37,368 nt of DNA, taken from the IMG/VR virus record IMGVR_UViG_3300010354_000234, positions 1 to 37,368 of that record; one strand, written 5' to 3'. Shown piece by piece: positions 11,830 through 20,242 of the stretch (its first letter is position 1; each line of letters opens with the position of its first letter). The notes below the pieces were generated by a model. The model saw only the letters and a program-made list of their open reading frames with translations, had not been told where the DNA came from and made no database searches. Made by a program: the position numbers and the translations under genes. This stretch comes from a virus.

Positions 11830-12308
11830 GCATCACGGAACCCGGCAAATACCTGGCACGCTGCATCGACAACCCGTCGCAAATCCGATGGGGACGTGCG
11901 AAGAGCGGAGCCGAGCAGATCGCGCTTTCGTTCGCGTTCCTCGAGAACGGTAAGCCCGGCTCGTCGACGATCGAATGGGTCGGCGGCTTCGGCAGCGACC
12001 AAGCGGCCGAGATCACAATCAAGGCCCTCCGCGCTTGCGGTTGGTCCGGGGACGACCTCCTCGACCTCTCCGGAATCAACGATTGCGACGTCGAGCTCGA
12101 CATCGCGTGGGACGAATACCAGGGCGAGCGTCGACTCCGAATCAAGTGGGTAAATCGCCCCGGCTCGGGTCGGCTCACGTTCCGCGATGCTCTCGACGAG
12201 CGCAGCAAGAAAGCGCTCGCCGCACGCATGCGCGGCATGATCGCACGGGCCAATGGGGGCGCGCCTTCGGGAGCGCAGCGCAAGCCCGCAGACGATTACC
12301 CGTTTTGA
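11826..12308 (+). CDS. SSB-like single-stranded DNA-binding protein
   Basis: A 160-residue protein (MSITEPGKYLARCID) with a beta-rich N-terminal body (AEQIALSFAFLENG, STIEWVGGFGSD) and a flexible tail ending PADDYPF, close to the DD(D/E)IPF tip of bacterial SSB. The tail normally recruits partner proteins. It is translationally coupled to the Sak4-like gene, the usual partner. An annealing or DUF669-like protein is the main alternative. Confidence 0.75.
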   Translation: MSITEPGKYLARCIDNPSQIRWGRAKSGAEQIALSFAFLENGKPGSSTIEWVGGFGSDQAAEITIKALRACGWSGDDLLDLSGINDCDVELDIAWDEYQGERRLRIKWVNRPGSGRLTFRDALDERSKKALAARMRGMIARANGGAPSGAQRKPADDYPF

Positions 12309-12317
12309 GGTGATGCG

Positions 12318-13544
12318 ATGACTTGGTGGCTATGCTGCGGCGATTCTCGCGACGTCTTGCGAGGCCTAGAAACATCATCGGTGGATTCGGCCGTATGCGA
12401 TCCACCGTATGAACTCGGCTTCATGGGCCGGCGTTGGGATTCGTCCGGCATAGCCTATAGCGTCGAGATGTGGACCGAGGTGCTGCGTGTCCTGAAACCT
12501 GGCGGCCATCTGCTCGCATTTGGCGGCACGCGCACATATCACCGAATGGCGTGCGCAATCGAGGATGCCGGGTTCGAGGTGCGGGATTCGATCCATTGGA
12601 TCTCCGGCAGCGGGTTCCCGAAATCGCTCGACGTCAGCAAGGCAATCGACAAGGTGAATGGCCATTGGCGCGGACGCACCGGGGAAAAGTTCAGCGAAAA
12701 CTGTTCCATGTCCAGCGTGAACTACTGGCGAACGGACAAAGGTGACCCCGCGACCGAAGCCGCCAAGCAATGGGCTGGATGGGGCACAGCGCTCAAGCCC
12801 GCGCACGAGCCAATCGTCGTTGCGCGCAAGCCGCTCGACGTTACCGTCGCGGCGAACGTGCTCGCGCATGGGACGGGCGCGATCAACGTGGACGCGACGC
12901 GCGTGGGATACGCTAGCGAATCGGATCGTGCGAAAGTTGCCGCAAGTGTGGAATCTATGAAGCAGCGCGACGGAACAATGGCGAATAGCTGGAAGAACTC
13001 CAGCGACCTGTCCGGTGCGAACGATGCGAGCACCATTGGTCGCTGGCCTCCGAACATCCTGCTTTCCCACGCGCCCGATTGCGGCGACGAGTGCGCGGAA
13101 GGGTGCGCGGTCGCGGAGATGGATGAGCAAAGTGGGACGCTCAAGAGTGGTTGCAAGATTGGCGGATCTTACGGCCGAATTGCAGGAATCCATCATGGAG
13201 GACAGCGTACAGATGGTGTCGCCTGCTATGCAGACACCGGCGGCGCGTCGCGCTTCTTCCCGGTGTTCCGCTACCAGGCGAAGGCGAGCCGCGCGGATCG
13301 CGGCGAAGGCAACACGCACCCCACGGTCAAGCCGATCGAGCTTATGCAATGGCTCGTGCGGCTCGTGACGCCTCCAGGCGGCCTCGTGCTCGACCCGTTC
13401 GCCGGCTCGGGCTCGACGGGCATCGCTGCCTTGCGCGAGGGCTTCCGGTTCGCCGGTGTCGAGTTGTTGCCAGAGCACTACGAAATCGCGCTCGCGCGCA
13501 TCGCTGCGGCCAAGCCGAAGATGCGGCAAGCGGACCTTTTCTAG
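12318..13544 (+). CDS. DNA methyltransferase, DPPY type
   Basis: The 408-residue protein starts at ATG 12318. The catalytic motif DPPY (28-31) comes first, and the SAM-binding LDPFAGSGSTG is near the C terminus after THPTVKPIELMQWLVRLV, the order of beta-class N4-cytosine/N6-adenine enzymes. The middle (about 110-290) is a Cys- and Gly-rich insertion that probably holds target recognition. It closes the rightward operon and meets the lysin gene tail to tail with only seven bases between. Likely anti-restriction or epigenetic marking; the target site is unknown. Confidence 0.88.
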   Translation: MTWWLCCGDSRDVLRGLETSSVDSAVCDPPYELGFMGRRWDSSGIAYSVEMWTEVLRVLKPGGHLLAFGGTRTYHRMACAIEDAGFEVRDSIHWISGSGFPKSLDVSKAIDKVNGHWRGRTGEKFSENCSMSSVNYWRTDKGDPATEAAKQWAGWGTALKPAHEPIVVARKPLDVTVAANVLAHGTGAINVDATRVGYASESDRAKVAASVESMKQRDGTMANSWKNSSDLSGANDASTIGRWPPNILLSHAPDCGDECAEGCAVAEMDEQSGTLKSGCKIGGSYGRIAGIHHGGQRTDGVACYADTGGASRFFPVFRYQAKASRADRGEGNTHPTVKPIELMQWLVRLVTPPGGLVLDPFAGSGSTGIAALREGFRFAGVELLPEHYEIALARIAAAKPKMRQADLF

Positions 13545-13551
13545 TCACTAG

Positions 13552-14796
13552 TCAGTAGCGAATCACACCAACCGCGCGAGGCAGGTCGGCAGTCACGTCG
13601 GCTCGTCTCACGCGGTTTTCTTCGTTGCCGCCGATCGTAATCAAGCGACCACCGGCGAACGACTCGCACCGCGAAACGTGGCCCGTTTGCCCCGGCTTTC
13701 GAGGGTCGCCAGCGCGTTGCCAGATCACGAGGTCACCCGGCCTAGGGCCCGAGCCCCACGCAGAGACGTCGTCGAATCGACCGGCCTCGAGAGCATCGCG
13801 AACCAGCTCCCAAACCGCGATCCTGCGACCGTGCGGGGCGGTTTGCCCTGCACCGAGCGCGCGATACCCGCACCAAGACGCGAACGCCGCGCACCAATCC
13901 CAGCCCGCGGCCCAACCCGTTCGCGCCTCGACACCGTTCGCGCTGCGCCGGCTGCAGCCATCGAAATAGGCAGCGATTGCCGCCCCATCGTTGCGCCCGG
14001 TCGACTCGCGCACGCCTAGCTGCGTGCGTGCCACCTCGAGAGCAGCCAGGCCAAGGCTAGGCGGCTCTGGAGTTGGCTCGATGACGCGCCCGACGACGTC
14101 GGAGACGAGCCCGGCCCAATAGCTGCCGATCCGCGCGAGCAACGGCGCGAGACCGGGCGCACGAGCGAACCACGGCGCGACGTAGGTCCGCAGCATGTCG
14201 GGCATCACCTCGCGCTGTTGGCGGATGTGCGCAGCCGCGTCGATGTCCGCACTCGGGTAGGCGATGACGTGCAAGCCTCCGTCGTGCAGCTCGTTGCCAG
14301 CGCCGAGAGCTGCGCCGGTCGCGCGTTCGAGCACCGTGCGCGTCGAGGCGAAGGCTTTGCCAGGGCCCAAGCGCTCCGTGTAGAGCTGTTGGGTACAGGT
14401 CGCGACGAAGAGGCCCGAGCCCATCCGCGCACGGTCTGCGATGCGTTTCCACACGTCGATCTGCCACGGCGCAGGCGGCCACGATGCGTGTGTGCCGTCG
14501 ATGGCGACGACGGCCGCGGCCTCGACACCGTCGAGCAGATGCCGCCTCACGCCCTGGCACCCGGCCGAGTAGCCGATGAGCCCCAGCGGCGCAGCGTCGC
14601 CACAGCCGGCCAGAATGCGCGCTTGCGCGAGCGTTGCCCCCGTCGTCGCTACGCCACTTTCGGAGCTGGCCACGATGCCGCAGCCGGGCAACGCTGCGCG
14701 CATATCCGCGTCACACTGCGAGCCCACGAGATAGGCGACGAGCAGCGGAGCGGCAGGGTCGGCAGCACGTTGAACGAGGCGTAGCTTGACGGTCAT
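13552..14796 (-). CDS. two-domain lysin: serine esterase-like plus CHAP
   Basis: The 414-residue protein from ATG 14796 (MTVKLRLVQR) has two parts. The N-terminal about 240 residues resemble an alpha/beta-hydrolase or cutinase with the nucleophile elbow GYSAG (S77) and a likely acid and His further on (AIDGTHAS, ELHDGGLHVIAY). The C-terminal about 150 residues are a CHAP/NlpC-like amidase: WDWCAAFASWCG holds the Cys, TGHVSRCE the His, and IGGNEENRV follows. The CHAP part would cut peptidoglycan peptides, and the esterase part could attack an outer lipid or polysaccharide ester (inference). It has no signal peptide, so export needs a holin. It is the last gene of the late operon. Confidence 0.75.
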   Translation of the reverse strand: MTVKLRLVQRAADPAAPLLVAYLVGSQCDADMRAALPGCGIVASSESGVATTGATLAQARILAGCGDAAPLGLIGYSAGCQGVRRHLLDGVEAAAVVAIDGTHASWPPAPWQIDVWKRIADRARMGSGLFVATCTQQLYTERLGPGKAFASTRTVLERATGAALGAGNELHDGGLHVIAYPSADIDAAAHIRQQREVMPDMLRTYVAPWFARAPGLAPLLARIGSYWAGLVSDVVGRVIEPTPEPPSLGLAALEVARTQLGVRESTGRNDGAAIAAYFDGCSRRSANGVEARTGWAAGWDWCAAFASWCGYRALGAGQTAPHGRRIAVWELVRDALEAGRFDDVSAWGSGPRPGDLVIWQRAGDPRKPGQTGHVSRCESFAGGRLITIGGNEENRVRRADVTADLPRAVGVIRY

Positions 14797-14978
14797 CGTG
14801 GATCCTTGGGTCCGATTAGGACAAGCCTCCCCGATGCGTCGACCGAGACGAGTCCGCCTGAGAATCGACGCGAGGAGGGCTCTGCGTGGATAGGACAAAA
14901 AAAGACACACTCTAGCCGCTCGTGCTCGCGCCAAGCGGTGACCCGTAGTGATCCGCAGTGACAGCACCGAGGGTGCAT
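14793..14978 (-). CDS. small zinc-ribbon-like protein
   Basis: A 61-residue protein from ATG 14978, overlapping the previous stop by one base and the lysin start by ATGA. CCHCGSLRVTAWREHERLEC and then FFCPIH give Cys pairs that could bind one zinc. Function unknown. Confidence 0.6.
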   Translation of the reverse strand: MHPRCCHCGSLRVTAWREHERLECVFFCPIHAEPSSRRFSGGLVSVDASGRLVLIGPKDPR

Positions 14979-15286
14979 CAAACGCGCTCCATATCTTCGA
15001 GGGCGTAAGCGATGGCGCGTCGGATCTGCTTGATTCTGGCCCATCGCTGCAGGTCGACCGCGTCCGTGGTCTTTTTCGCCGACAATACGCGAGCCGCTGC
15101 GGTGAGGTAGACGAGCGCGTCGGCTAGTTCCTCGCGCGCTTCTGCAATCCAGTTGCGCCCGTCGAACGGGTCGAGCGGCACTCCGTACCGCGCCAAACCG
15201 ACCGCCTCGCGTGCCTCGAATCGCGCGCAAAGTGCGGGAAACTCCGTCGCTAGGCTCGTGCAAATCGTCTCGTTCGCTTCGCTCAC
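14978..15286 (-). CDS. MazG-like/dNTP pyrophosphohydrolase-like protein
   Basis: The 102-residue protein (MSEANETICTSL) holds ARYGVPLDPFDGRNW and AEAREELADALVYLTAAARVL, typical of short phage MazG-like proteins with the E-E-x-x-D helix. These hydrolyse a dNTP to dNMP and PPi. It is the second protein of this kind in the window and lies among late genes, unusual for nucleotide metabolism. Confidence 0.7.
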   Translation of the reverse strand: MSEANETICTSLATEFPALCARFEAREAVGLARYGVPLDPFDGRNWIAEAREELADALVYLTAAARVLSAKKTTDAVDLQRWARIKQIRRAIAYALEDMERV

Positions 15287-15310
15287 GTGTGACCTCCAGA
15301 GCCGAGCAAC

Positions 15311-16270
15311 CTACGCCGCGACGATCGATCCTGCAACCCATGCGCGCCCACCAACGAACGGCACAGCCTGGACGTGCACGTGGCCCTGGTCGTCGAGCGT
15401 CGCGATTCCGCAGCCGTGAACCCATTCGCGTCGCGCAAGGCTTCGGTGCCTGTAGTCGACGGCCTCAGCGTCGCCCAACCACCCGAAGCTCGCGCCTAGA
15501 TGGTGTCGCCCGTCGACGGTCCGCTCGTGCTCGATCGCCATGCGGTGAACGTGCCCAATCGCGATGCTAGAGCCGAACGCCATACGGGACTGCCTTGCCG
15601 CGTAGACGCCGGCGCGGCCCACGTCGTGGGTCACGTGCAAGTCGCCGATGGCCCACGCTTGGTGGTAGGGAACCCAGTGCCAGCCGTGCGCGGGAAGCTC
15701 TAGGATCTCTGGATACGTCGTGCCGACGATGCCGTGGAGCGCTCCGGCCTGCCTCGAGATGTAGCGCGAAAGCCGCGCCTCGTGATTGCCCTCTACGTAG
15801 ATGCGCGCGGCGCATGGTGTCGCGGCCTCTAGTTCACGCAGGCATTCGGAGACCGCCTCTAGCTCGTCTGCGAGCTTGGAAACGCGGCGCGGGCTCTTGT
15901 CGTGGAACGACACCGAATAGCAATCCGCGAAGTCACCGAGCACGACGACGTGAGCCGGTTTCATGTATTCGGCAACCGCTAGCAACAAGCGCCACGCGTC
16001 GCGGTCGTGGTAGGGCACGTGCACGTCCGGCACGAGAAGGATCGAATCGCTTGGCTTGCACTTAGCCAGCGGCTTCGGGGTCATAAGCTGCGCCGTTCCG
16101 AAGTAGTAGCCAGGCGGATTGGTCCCGCAGCATTGGCGATGCCGCTGGAACACCGAGCGAATCGAATCGAGGTTGATGCCGTGCAACGCCGCGCGCGCTT
16201 CGGGATAGTCGCGACACCTACGCAGCACCGCCAAGATGGGCGGCAGATCTTCGCATAGCCATCGCTTCAT
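15311..16270 (-). CDS. calcineurin-like metallophosphoesterase
   Basis: The 319-residue protein starts at ATG 16270 (MKRWLCEDLPPIL) in an ATGA overlap. After an about 70-residue N-terminal helical part come the metal motifs in order: PDVHVPYHD (D82, H84), LGDFADC (D113), EGNHEAR (N162, H163), LHVTHD and IGHVHR. The substrate may be RNA/DNA ends, cyclic nucleotides or phosphoproteins; phages often carry one of unknown target. The head resembles an HTH-like element that could bind DNA, which is only a guess. Confidence 0.85.
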   Translation of the reverse strand: MKRWLCEDLPPILAVLRRCRDYPEARAALHGINLDSIRSVFQRHRQCCGTNPPGYYFGTAQLMTPKPLAKCKPSDSILLVPDVHVPYHDRDAWRLLLAVAEYMKPAHVVVLGDFADCYSVSFHDKSPRRVSKLADELEAVSECLRELEAATPCAARIYVEGNHEARLSRYISRQAGALHGIVGTTYPEILELPAHGWHWVPYHQAWAIGDLHVTHDVGRAGVYAARQSRMAFGSSIAIGHVHRMAIEHERTVDGRHHLGASFGWLGDAEAVDYRHRSLARREWVHGCGIATLDDQGHVHVQAVPFVGGRAWVAGSIVAA

Positions 16271-16638
16271 CCGTGACGAGCCTCCATAGCGAGCGTGTGC
16301 ATCCGCTCCCACCCGACCGGGAGCAGCGGAGGCCGAAACCCAAGTTGCGAGACGATGGCCCACAGCCTCGGCTCACACGCGAGAATGAAGCGCTCTTCGT
16401 GGTCAGCGTCGAACACGTTCGAGGCGTTGCCAGCGCCAGCGCAGTGCAGAAGCTCGTGAATCAGCGTATTGCACAGCTCGTCGACTGGTTGCGCTGCACT
16501 CAGCTTGATGATGCGCCGGTCGTAGTCGCAAACGCCGTACAGCTCCGATCCTGTCTCGCTAAACAGGCGCGGAACGATGACGACGCGCCACACCTCGCGA
16601 GGGAGGCGGAATCGGAACCATTCGAGCCGTCGCCTCAT
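16267..16638 (-). CDS. small HExxH metallopeptidase-like protein
   Basis: The 123-residue protein shows NTLIHELLHCAG, with H61, E62 and H65 as a zinc site, in a SprT-like or phage-type small peptidase fold. A third ligand may be in FDADHEERF. It overlaps the repeat protein and the phosphoesterase through short overlaps. It could process the host wall or proteins; the substrate is not visible. Confidence 0.65.
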   Translation of the reverse strand: MRRRLEWFRFRLPREVWRVVIVPRLFSETGSELYGVCDYDRRIIKLSAAQPVDELCNTLIHELLHCAGAGNASNVFDADHEERFILACEPRLWAIVSQLGFRPPLLPVGWERMHTLAMEARHG

Positions 16639-18017
16639 TTGAGCGCAATCGTAGCCGTTGCACGCCGCATTGCCAACGTCGGCACGATTGAGCGTTCGAG
16701 CTGCACCGCATTCGCGGATCGCTGCACTGCAATCGTGTTTTCGATCACGGCTCGCGTGAATGATTCGGATCCAGCGATTGCAGTAGCTATTGACTCGGAA
16801 TCGAAGAACGTCGTCCCGACAAGCTCGGCTCCGATAGAAATCTCGGCGACGGCTGCCGAATCTGCGACCGTTGGGACCTCGGCCGTTTCGGATGTTGCGA
16901 CTGCGTCGACGACGCTTGCGACATCGTTGAACGAATATCCGAACGTCTCGGCCTGCGAGCTTGCTTCGGCGTATGCGACAGCGTCGAGGAATACGACTGC
17001 GAACGATTCCGCGCCGGCCGTGGCGTCGACCGTAGCCGCTACGTCGAGAGCGACGACGTCGAACGCATCGGACCCAACGAACGCGTCGGCGTAGGTGGCC
17101 CCGTCGTCGAATACGTCGCCGGTCGACTCTGCGCCCACCTCGAGGTCGACCGAGGCCGATGCGTCGAGCACCGTGATCGTAGCCAGCTCTGCACCGGCGA
17201 AGGCCTGGACGATAGCCGCAGCGTCGAGCGCGACATGGTCGACCGTCTCGGGCCCAACGAACGCGTCGGCGTAGGTCGTGCCGTCGAGCGCTACGTGCTC
17301 GATCGTCTCCGTGCCTGCTACGGCGAGCGCTTCGGTCGGAGCATCGTCGAATCCCGGCGTAGGGATCGCGATGACCTCGGGGACGATCGTGGCCTCGGCC
17401 ACAGCGACGACGTCTGCGATCGGCGCGTCGAACGCCTCGGCTCCGACGAAGGCTTGGCCGAGCGTCGCATCGTCGAGCACTGTGATCGCGGCCGTCTCGC
17501 TGCCTGCGGCAGCATCGACCACGGCCAACCCGTCGAGCATGACGAGCGCGACGAGCTCGACACCGGCGACAGCGTCGACCGTCGCGGCGACGTCTAGCGC
17601 CACGTTGGTGAGCGTTTCCGCTCCGGTCGAGACGTTGACCGCTGCGACCGCGTCGAGCGCGACCAGGGCGGCCGTCTCGGTGCCTGCGACAGCGTTGACC
17701 GTTGCGGCTACGTCGAGCGCGACGTGCGCTGCGGTGTCCGTGCCAGGTACGGCCGAAACGTTCGCAAACGCATCGACCGCAACGTGCGCGACGGTTTCTA
17801 CGCCTTCGAACGCTTCAACGATTGCAGCCGCGTCATCAAACTGGACGACGACGGCTGCGGTCTCAGCCCCGACGAAGGCGTCGACAGTGGCGGCAGTATC
17901 GGCCGCGACGAGCGTGAACGTCTCGGTCCCTACGACGGCGTCGACCGTTGCGACACCGTCGGCGACGGTAATCGTCTCGTCGTAGAATAGGACCGGGAGT
18001 AGCCGCTGCGTGATCAC
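16635..18017 (-). CDS. repeat protein of about twenty 20-residue units
   Basis: The 460-residue protein starts at GTG 18017 (GTGA overlap). After MITQRLLPVLFYD come nearly 20 units following ET-x4-VALDVAATVDAVAGT: for example ETAALVALDAVAAVNVSTGA, ETLTNVALDVAATVDAVAGV, ETVDHVALDAAAIVQAFAGA. One unit near residue 210 is expanded (PEVIAIPTPGFDDAP), and the tail from about 430 is basic and not repeated. The composition is Ala, Val, Asp and Thr rich with no Cys, as expected for an elongated beta-helical fibre. I know no family with this repeat. It lies among virion fibre genes, so a surface fibre or decoration is likely. Confidence 0.75.
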   Translation of the reverse strand: MITQRLLPVLFYDETITVADGVATVDAVVGTETFTLVAADTAATVDAFVGAETAAVVVQFDDAAAIVEAFEGVETVAHVAVDAFANVSAVPGTDTAAHVALDVAATVNAVAGTETAALVALDAVAAVNVSTGAETLTNVALDVAATVDAVAGVELVALVMLDGLAVVDAAAGSETAAITVLDDATLGQAFVGAEAFDAPIADVVAVAEATIVPEVIAIPTPGFDDAPTEALAVAGTETIEHVALDGTTYADAFVGPETVDHVALDAAAIVQAFAGAELATITVLDASASVDLEVGAESTGDVFDDGATYADAFVGSDAFDVVALDVAATVDATAGAESFAVVFLDAVAYAEASSQAETFGYSFNDVASVVDAVATSETAEVPTVADSAAVAEISIGAELVGTTFFDSESIATAIAGSESFTRAVIENTIAVQRSANAVQLERSIVPTLAMRRATATIALK

Positions 18018-18850
18018 GCGATGAGGCCCCAGACGGCCAAATCGATCGTCCTATCTCCAGCCGTGGTGTTCGTCGATTGCATGCGCGCCCAGATCGTTGT
18101 GTTCGCTGGTATCGACACGGGCAACGGTCCGACGACGTTGGGGAAAGGCGTGTCGCTCGTCGTCGTGAATCCCCACAGAATGTTCTCGATCACGGCGTAT
18201 TGATTGCCAGCGGAACCAACGCCGATGTCGAGCAAACCCGTTGTAGCAGCCGTGCGCGTGACGTCTGCATTGGGTCCGATTCCGAGCATGATCGCGTCCA
18301 CCGTTTCGCCCGCGCTCAATGTCCCGATGCTGGTCCAGGCCGGCTTGGTGTTCGCGGTTGCGCCCGCGTCGACCGTAATGCCTCGAGAAGCATTCGGCGT
18401 GTAATAGGCGTTCAGCTCCGAGAATCCGCCGGCCGATAGCGGCGTCGACGTTGCGGCCGTGACGATGCCTCGGAGCGTCGATCCGCCCGTGCTCGCAGCG
18501 CAGCGCATCCCCACGAAAAACCCGTCGGGAATGCGCACGGGAATCGTGTAGCCGAGAAACAAATCAGCCGCGCCTTTCAGCGCTCCAAGGCGCAGATTGG
18601 TCGCGATCTCGTAGAAGTTCGTTCCGTCGCCACTAAGGCCAACGTCGAACACGTAATCGGCAGCGGCCGATGATGCACCGATGCCGACGTGGAATAGCTC
18701 ATAGGCGCGCGCAGCTTGACCAAGCGAGACCCACGCCCCTTTCGTGTTCGCTGTCGCGTTTGCGGTTACGAGCGTGCCCGTTGACGTGCCCGTGACCGCG
18801 CCTAGCGTCTGCGTCCTGCAATCGCCGAAACTCGCCGCTGCGTAGGGCAT
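18014..18850 (-). CDS. virion protein with internal duplication
   Basis: The 278-residue protein (ATG 18850, GAGGTG upstream) appears to have two related halves: ATANTKGAWVSLGQAA and GATANTKPAWTSIGTLS, each followed by a beta-rich stretch with IGIG/VGIGASS-like and DVGLSGDG or DIGVGSAG segments. Each half looks like a jelly-roll domain of phage structural proteins. A tail fibre or capsid decoration role is inferred from the neighbours. No catalytic motif is seen. Confidence 0.7.
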   Translation of the reverse strand: MPYAAASFGDCRTQTLGAVTGTSTGTLVTANATANTKGAWVSLGQAARAYELFHVGIGASSAAADYVFDVGLSGDGTNFYEIATNLRLGALKGAADLFLGYTIPVRIPDGFFVGMRCAASTGGSTLRGIVTAATSTPLSAGGFSELNAYYTPNASRGITVDAGATANTKPAWTSIGTLSAGETVDAIMLGIGPNADVTRTAATTGLLDIGVGSAGNQYAVIENILWGFTTTSDTPFPNVVGPLPVSIPANTTIWARMQSTNTTAGDRTIDLAVWGLIA

Positions 18851-18859
18851 TGGGTCACC

Positions 18860-19195
18860 TCACGGCTGATAGACAGCCCATGGGAAAGCGCGGCCGGTTC
18901 CGGCCGTTTGCGTGATAGCCACCTTGTAATAGTGCGGCGACCACACCGGAGGGCTTCTCCATAGCGGCTTCGATTGAGCCCCGATGAAATGGTAGACCTC
19001 TTCGGTCACCTCTGCGTCGCCCGTTCGGGCTTTGCCAAAAACGAACACGCGAAGCTCGTCGGGAGTCGTGCCGCCAGCCATGGCAGACATATCGACGACG
19101 AGCTGATACGTGCCAGCGGCCGTGATGGTCGCTAGCACGTGCTGTGTCGAGATGACCGCCGTTTGCGATCCGCTGGTGTTGACGCTTGCCGCCAT
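18860..19195 (-). CDS. small virion-associated beta protein
   Basis: A 111-residue protein from ATG 19195 (MAASVNTSGSQTAV). It is beta-rich: HVLATITAAGTYQLVVDMS, DELRVFVFGKARTG, and an aromatic C-terminal part WRSPPVWSPHYYKVAITQ. It resembles small phage virion proteins that sit next to fibre genes, but no named family is certain. Confidence 0.65.
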   Translation of the reverse strand: MAASVNTSGSQTAVISTQHVLATITAAGTYQLVVDMSAMAGGTTPDELRVFVFGKARTGDAEVTEEVYHFIGAQSKPLWRSPPVWSPHYYKVAITQTAGTGRAFPWAVYQP

Positions 19196-19204
19196 TGGCT
19201 AGCC

Positions 19205-19636
19205 TCAGACGTTGCGCAGCTCGAAAACGCCGTTGGCGCTCACGGTGACGTTGACCGTTCCTCCACCGGGAGGAGGCGTAAGCGGAAGGCTTGCGCTCGT
19301 GTCCATGTATTTGATCAAGTAGTTCTGCGCGTCGGTACCGATCTCGGCGTAGTAGATCAGGGCCTCGCACGTCGGCTGTGCAGCAGCGAAAGTCACCGAG
19401 AAATCGGCGACATCGAAGCGCACGTCGTCGGTGTTCACGGTCGCGATCGTCTTGCCCGTGAGCGCGGCACTCGTCGCGATTCGCGCGCCGACAGCGACCG
19501 AGGACATGAACTCGTGAGCGTCCGAATACGTGTAGGTCGCGGTGTCGATGAAAACCGCTTTGATCGTGTGAGCGCCGAGGTCGAGACCGGCGGAAAGAGA
19601 GCGCTCGAGAGCCTTCGGGTAAATCTTGTTTGCCAT
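19205..19636 (-). CDS. virion-associated protein of unknown family
   Basis: The 143-residue protein (MANKIYPKALERSLSAGLDL) has a good GAGGAG upstream of ATG 19636. Recognisable features are DTATYTYSDAHEFMSSV, a beta-rich core and a PPPGGG linker before the last 20 residues (TVNVTVSANGVFELRNV). Proteins of this layout occur in many phage structural clusters; the role is inferred as structural. Confidence 0.65.
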   Translation of the reverse strand: MANKIYPKALERSLSAGLDLGAHTIKAVFIDTATYTYSDAHEFMSSVAVGARIATSAALTGKTIATVNTDDVRFDVADFSVTFAAAQPTCEALIYYAEIGTDAQNYLIKYMDTSASLPLTPPPGGGTVNVTVSANGVFELRNV

Positions 19637-19648
19637 GATCGAATCTCC

Positions 19649-19978
19649 TCAGATGGGCCAAGTATGCCGCGAAGGCGCGACCCGTAGCAATGCCTCGTCG
19701 GTATCGAGAATCTGTGCGCCTAGCGCGGTATAGCCCCACGCGCGGACGTAATAGGAGCCCTCGAGCGGGACGGACGAGCCATCACTCTGCAGCGCGTACG
19801 CGCACGTGACCGAGGTAGCCGACGTCGCTGTGACACTCGGAAGCCATTCGGCCTCGGTCCCGTCGGGATAGCGCACGCGCAGCCGAACCGATGCGATCGA
19901 CGTACCAGGGACGGCACCGGTCGCGATTGTGATCGCAATCGTCTTTGCCGGCCCCTTGTCGCCCGCATACAGGGTCAC
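19649..19978 (-). CDS. small Ig-like/beta-sandwich virion protein
   Basis: A 109-residue protein starting at ATG 19978 (MTLYAGDKGPAKTIAITI). The strand pattern SVRLRVRYPDGTEAEW, SVTCAYALQ, GSYYVRAWGY resembles a small beta sandwich such as baseplate upper-protein-like N-terminal domains. It overlaps the upstream membrane-protein gene as ATGA. Probably a structural protein. Confidence 0.6.
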   Translation of the reverse strand: MTLYAGDKGPAKTIAITIATGAVPGTSIASVRLRVRYPDGTEAEWLPSVTATSATSVTCAYALQSDGSSVPLEGSYYVRAWGYTALGAQILDTDEALLRVAPSRHTWPI

Positions 19979-20241
19979 GGCTTGGGCTCCTCAGAGTTAG
20001 CCTCACCCGGCGATTGCGAGTCCAGCGCGAGGGGTCGAGATTCGCTGTCGGCTGCAATCGCCGAGTGAGTCTTGGCCGCGACGAACACCGCCACGAGGCT
20101 GCGGACGTGCGGCACGAGCGCGGCGACGACGCCGGCGGCCCGTTTCGCGCCCAGCTTCTCAAGCAGCTCCGCGAGGGCGTTGCCGGCGAGCGCCACGACG
20201 ACGAGTGCGATCTCAGGATGGTCGAGAATCCAGCGCCCCAT
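19975..20241 (-). CDS. small membrane protein, holin candidate
   Basis: The 88-residue protein (MGRWILDHPEI) has one clear hydrophobic helix (IALVVVALAGNALAELL) and a second (AAGVVAALVPHVRSLVAVFVAA), followed by a charged, disordered tail with many Glu, Ser and Pro. Two hydrophobic helices and a charged C terminus are holin-like, and the late operon needs a holin for the CHAP lysin. The alternative is an unrelated small membrane protein. Confidence 0.5.
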   Translation of the reverse strand: MGRWILDHPEIALVVVALAGNALAELLEKLGAKRAAGVVAALVPHVRSLVAVFVAAKTHSAIAADSESRPLALDSQSPGEANSEEPKP

Positions 20242-20242
20242 T

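Noticed and set aside
12375-13529. Minus-strand frame of 384 codons opposite the methyltransferase
   Set aside because: The plus strand has DPPY and FAGSGSTG motifs; the antisense frame is Arg/His-rich without motifs.
17278-17985. Plus-strand Ala/Ser/Thr-rich frame with repeats
   Set aside because: It mirrors the 60-bp repeats of the minus-strand repeat protein and shows no ribosome site.
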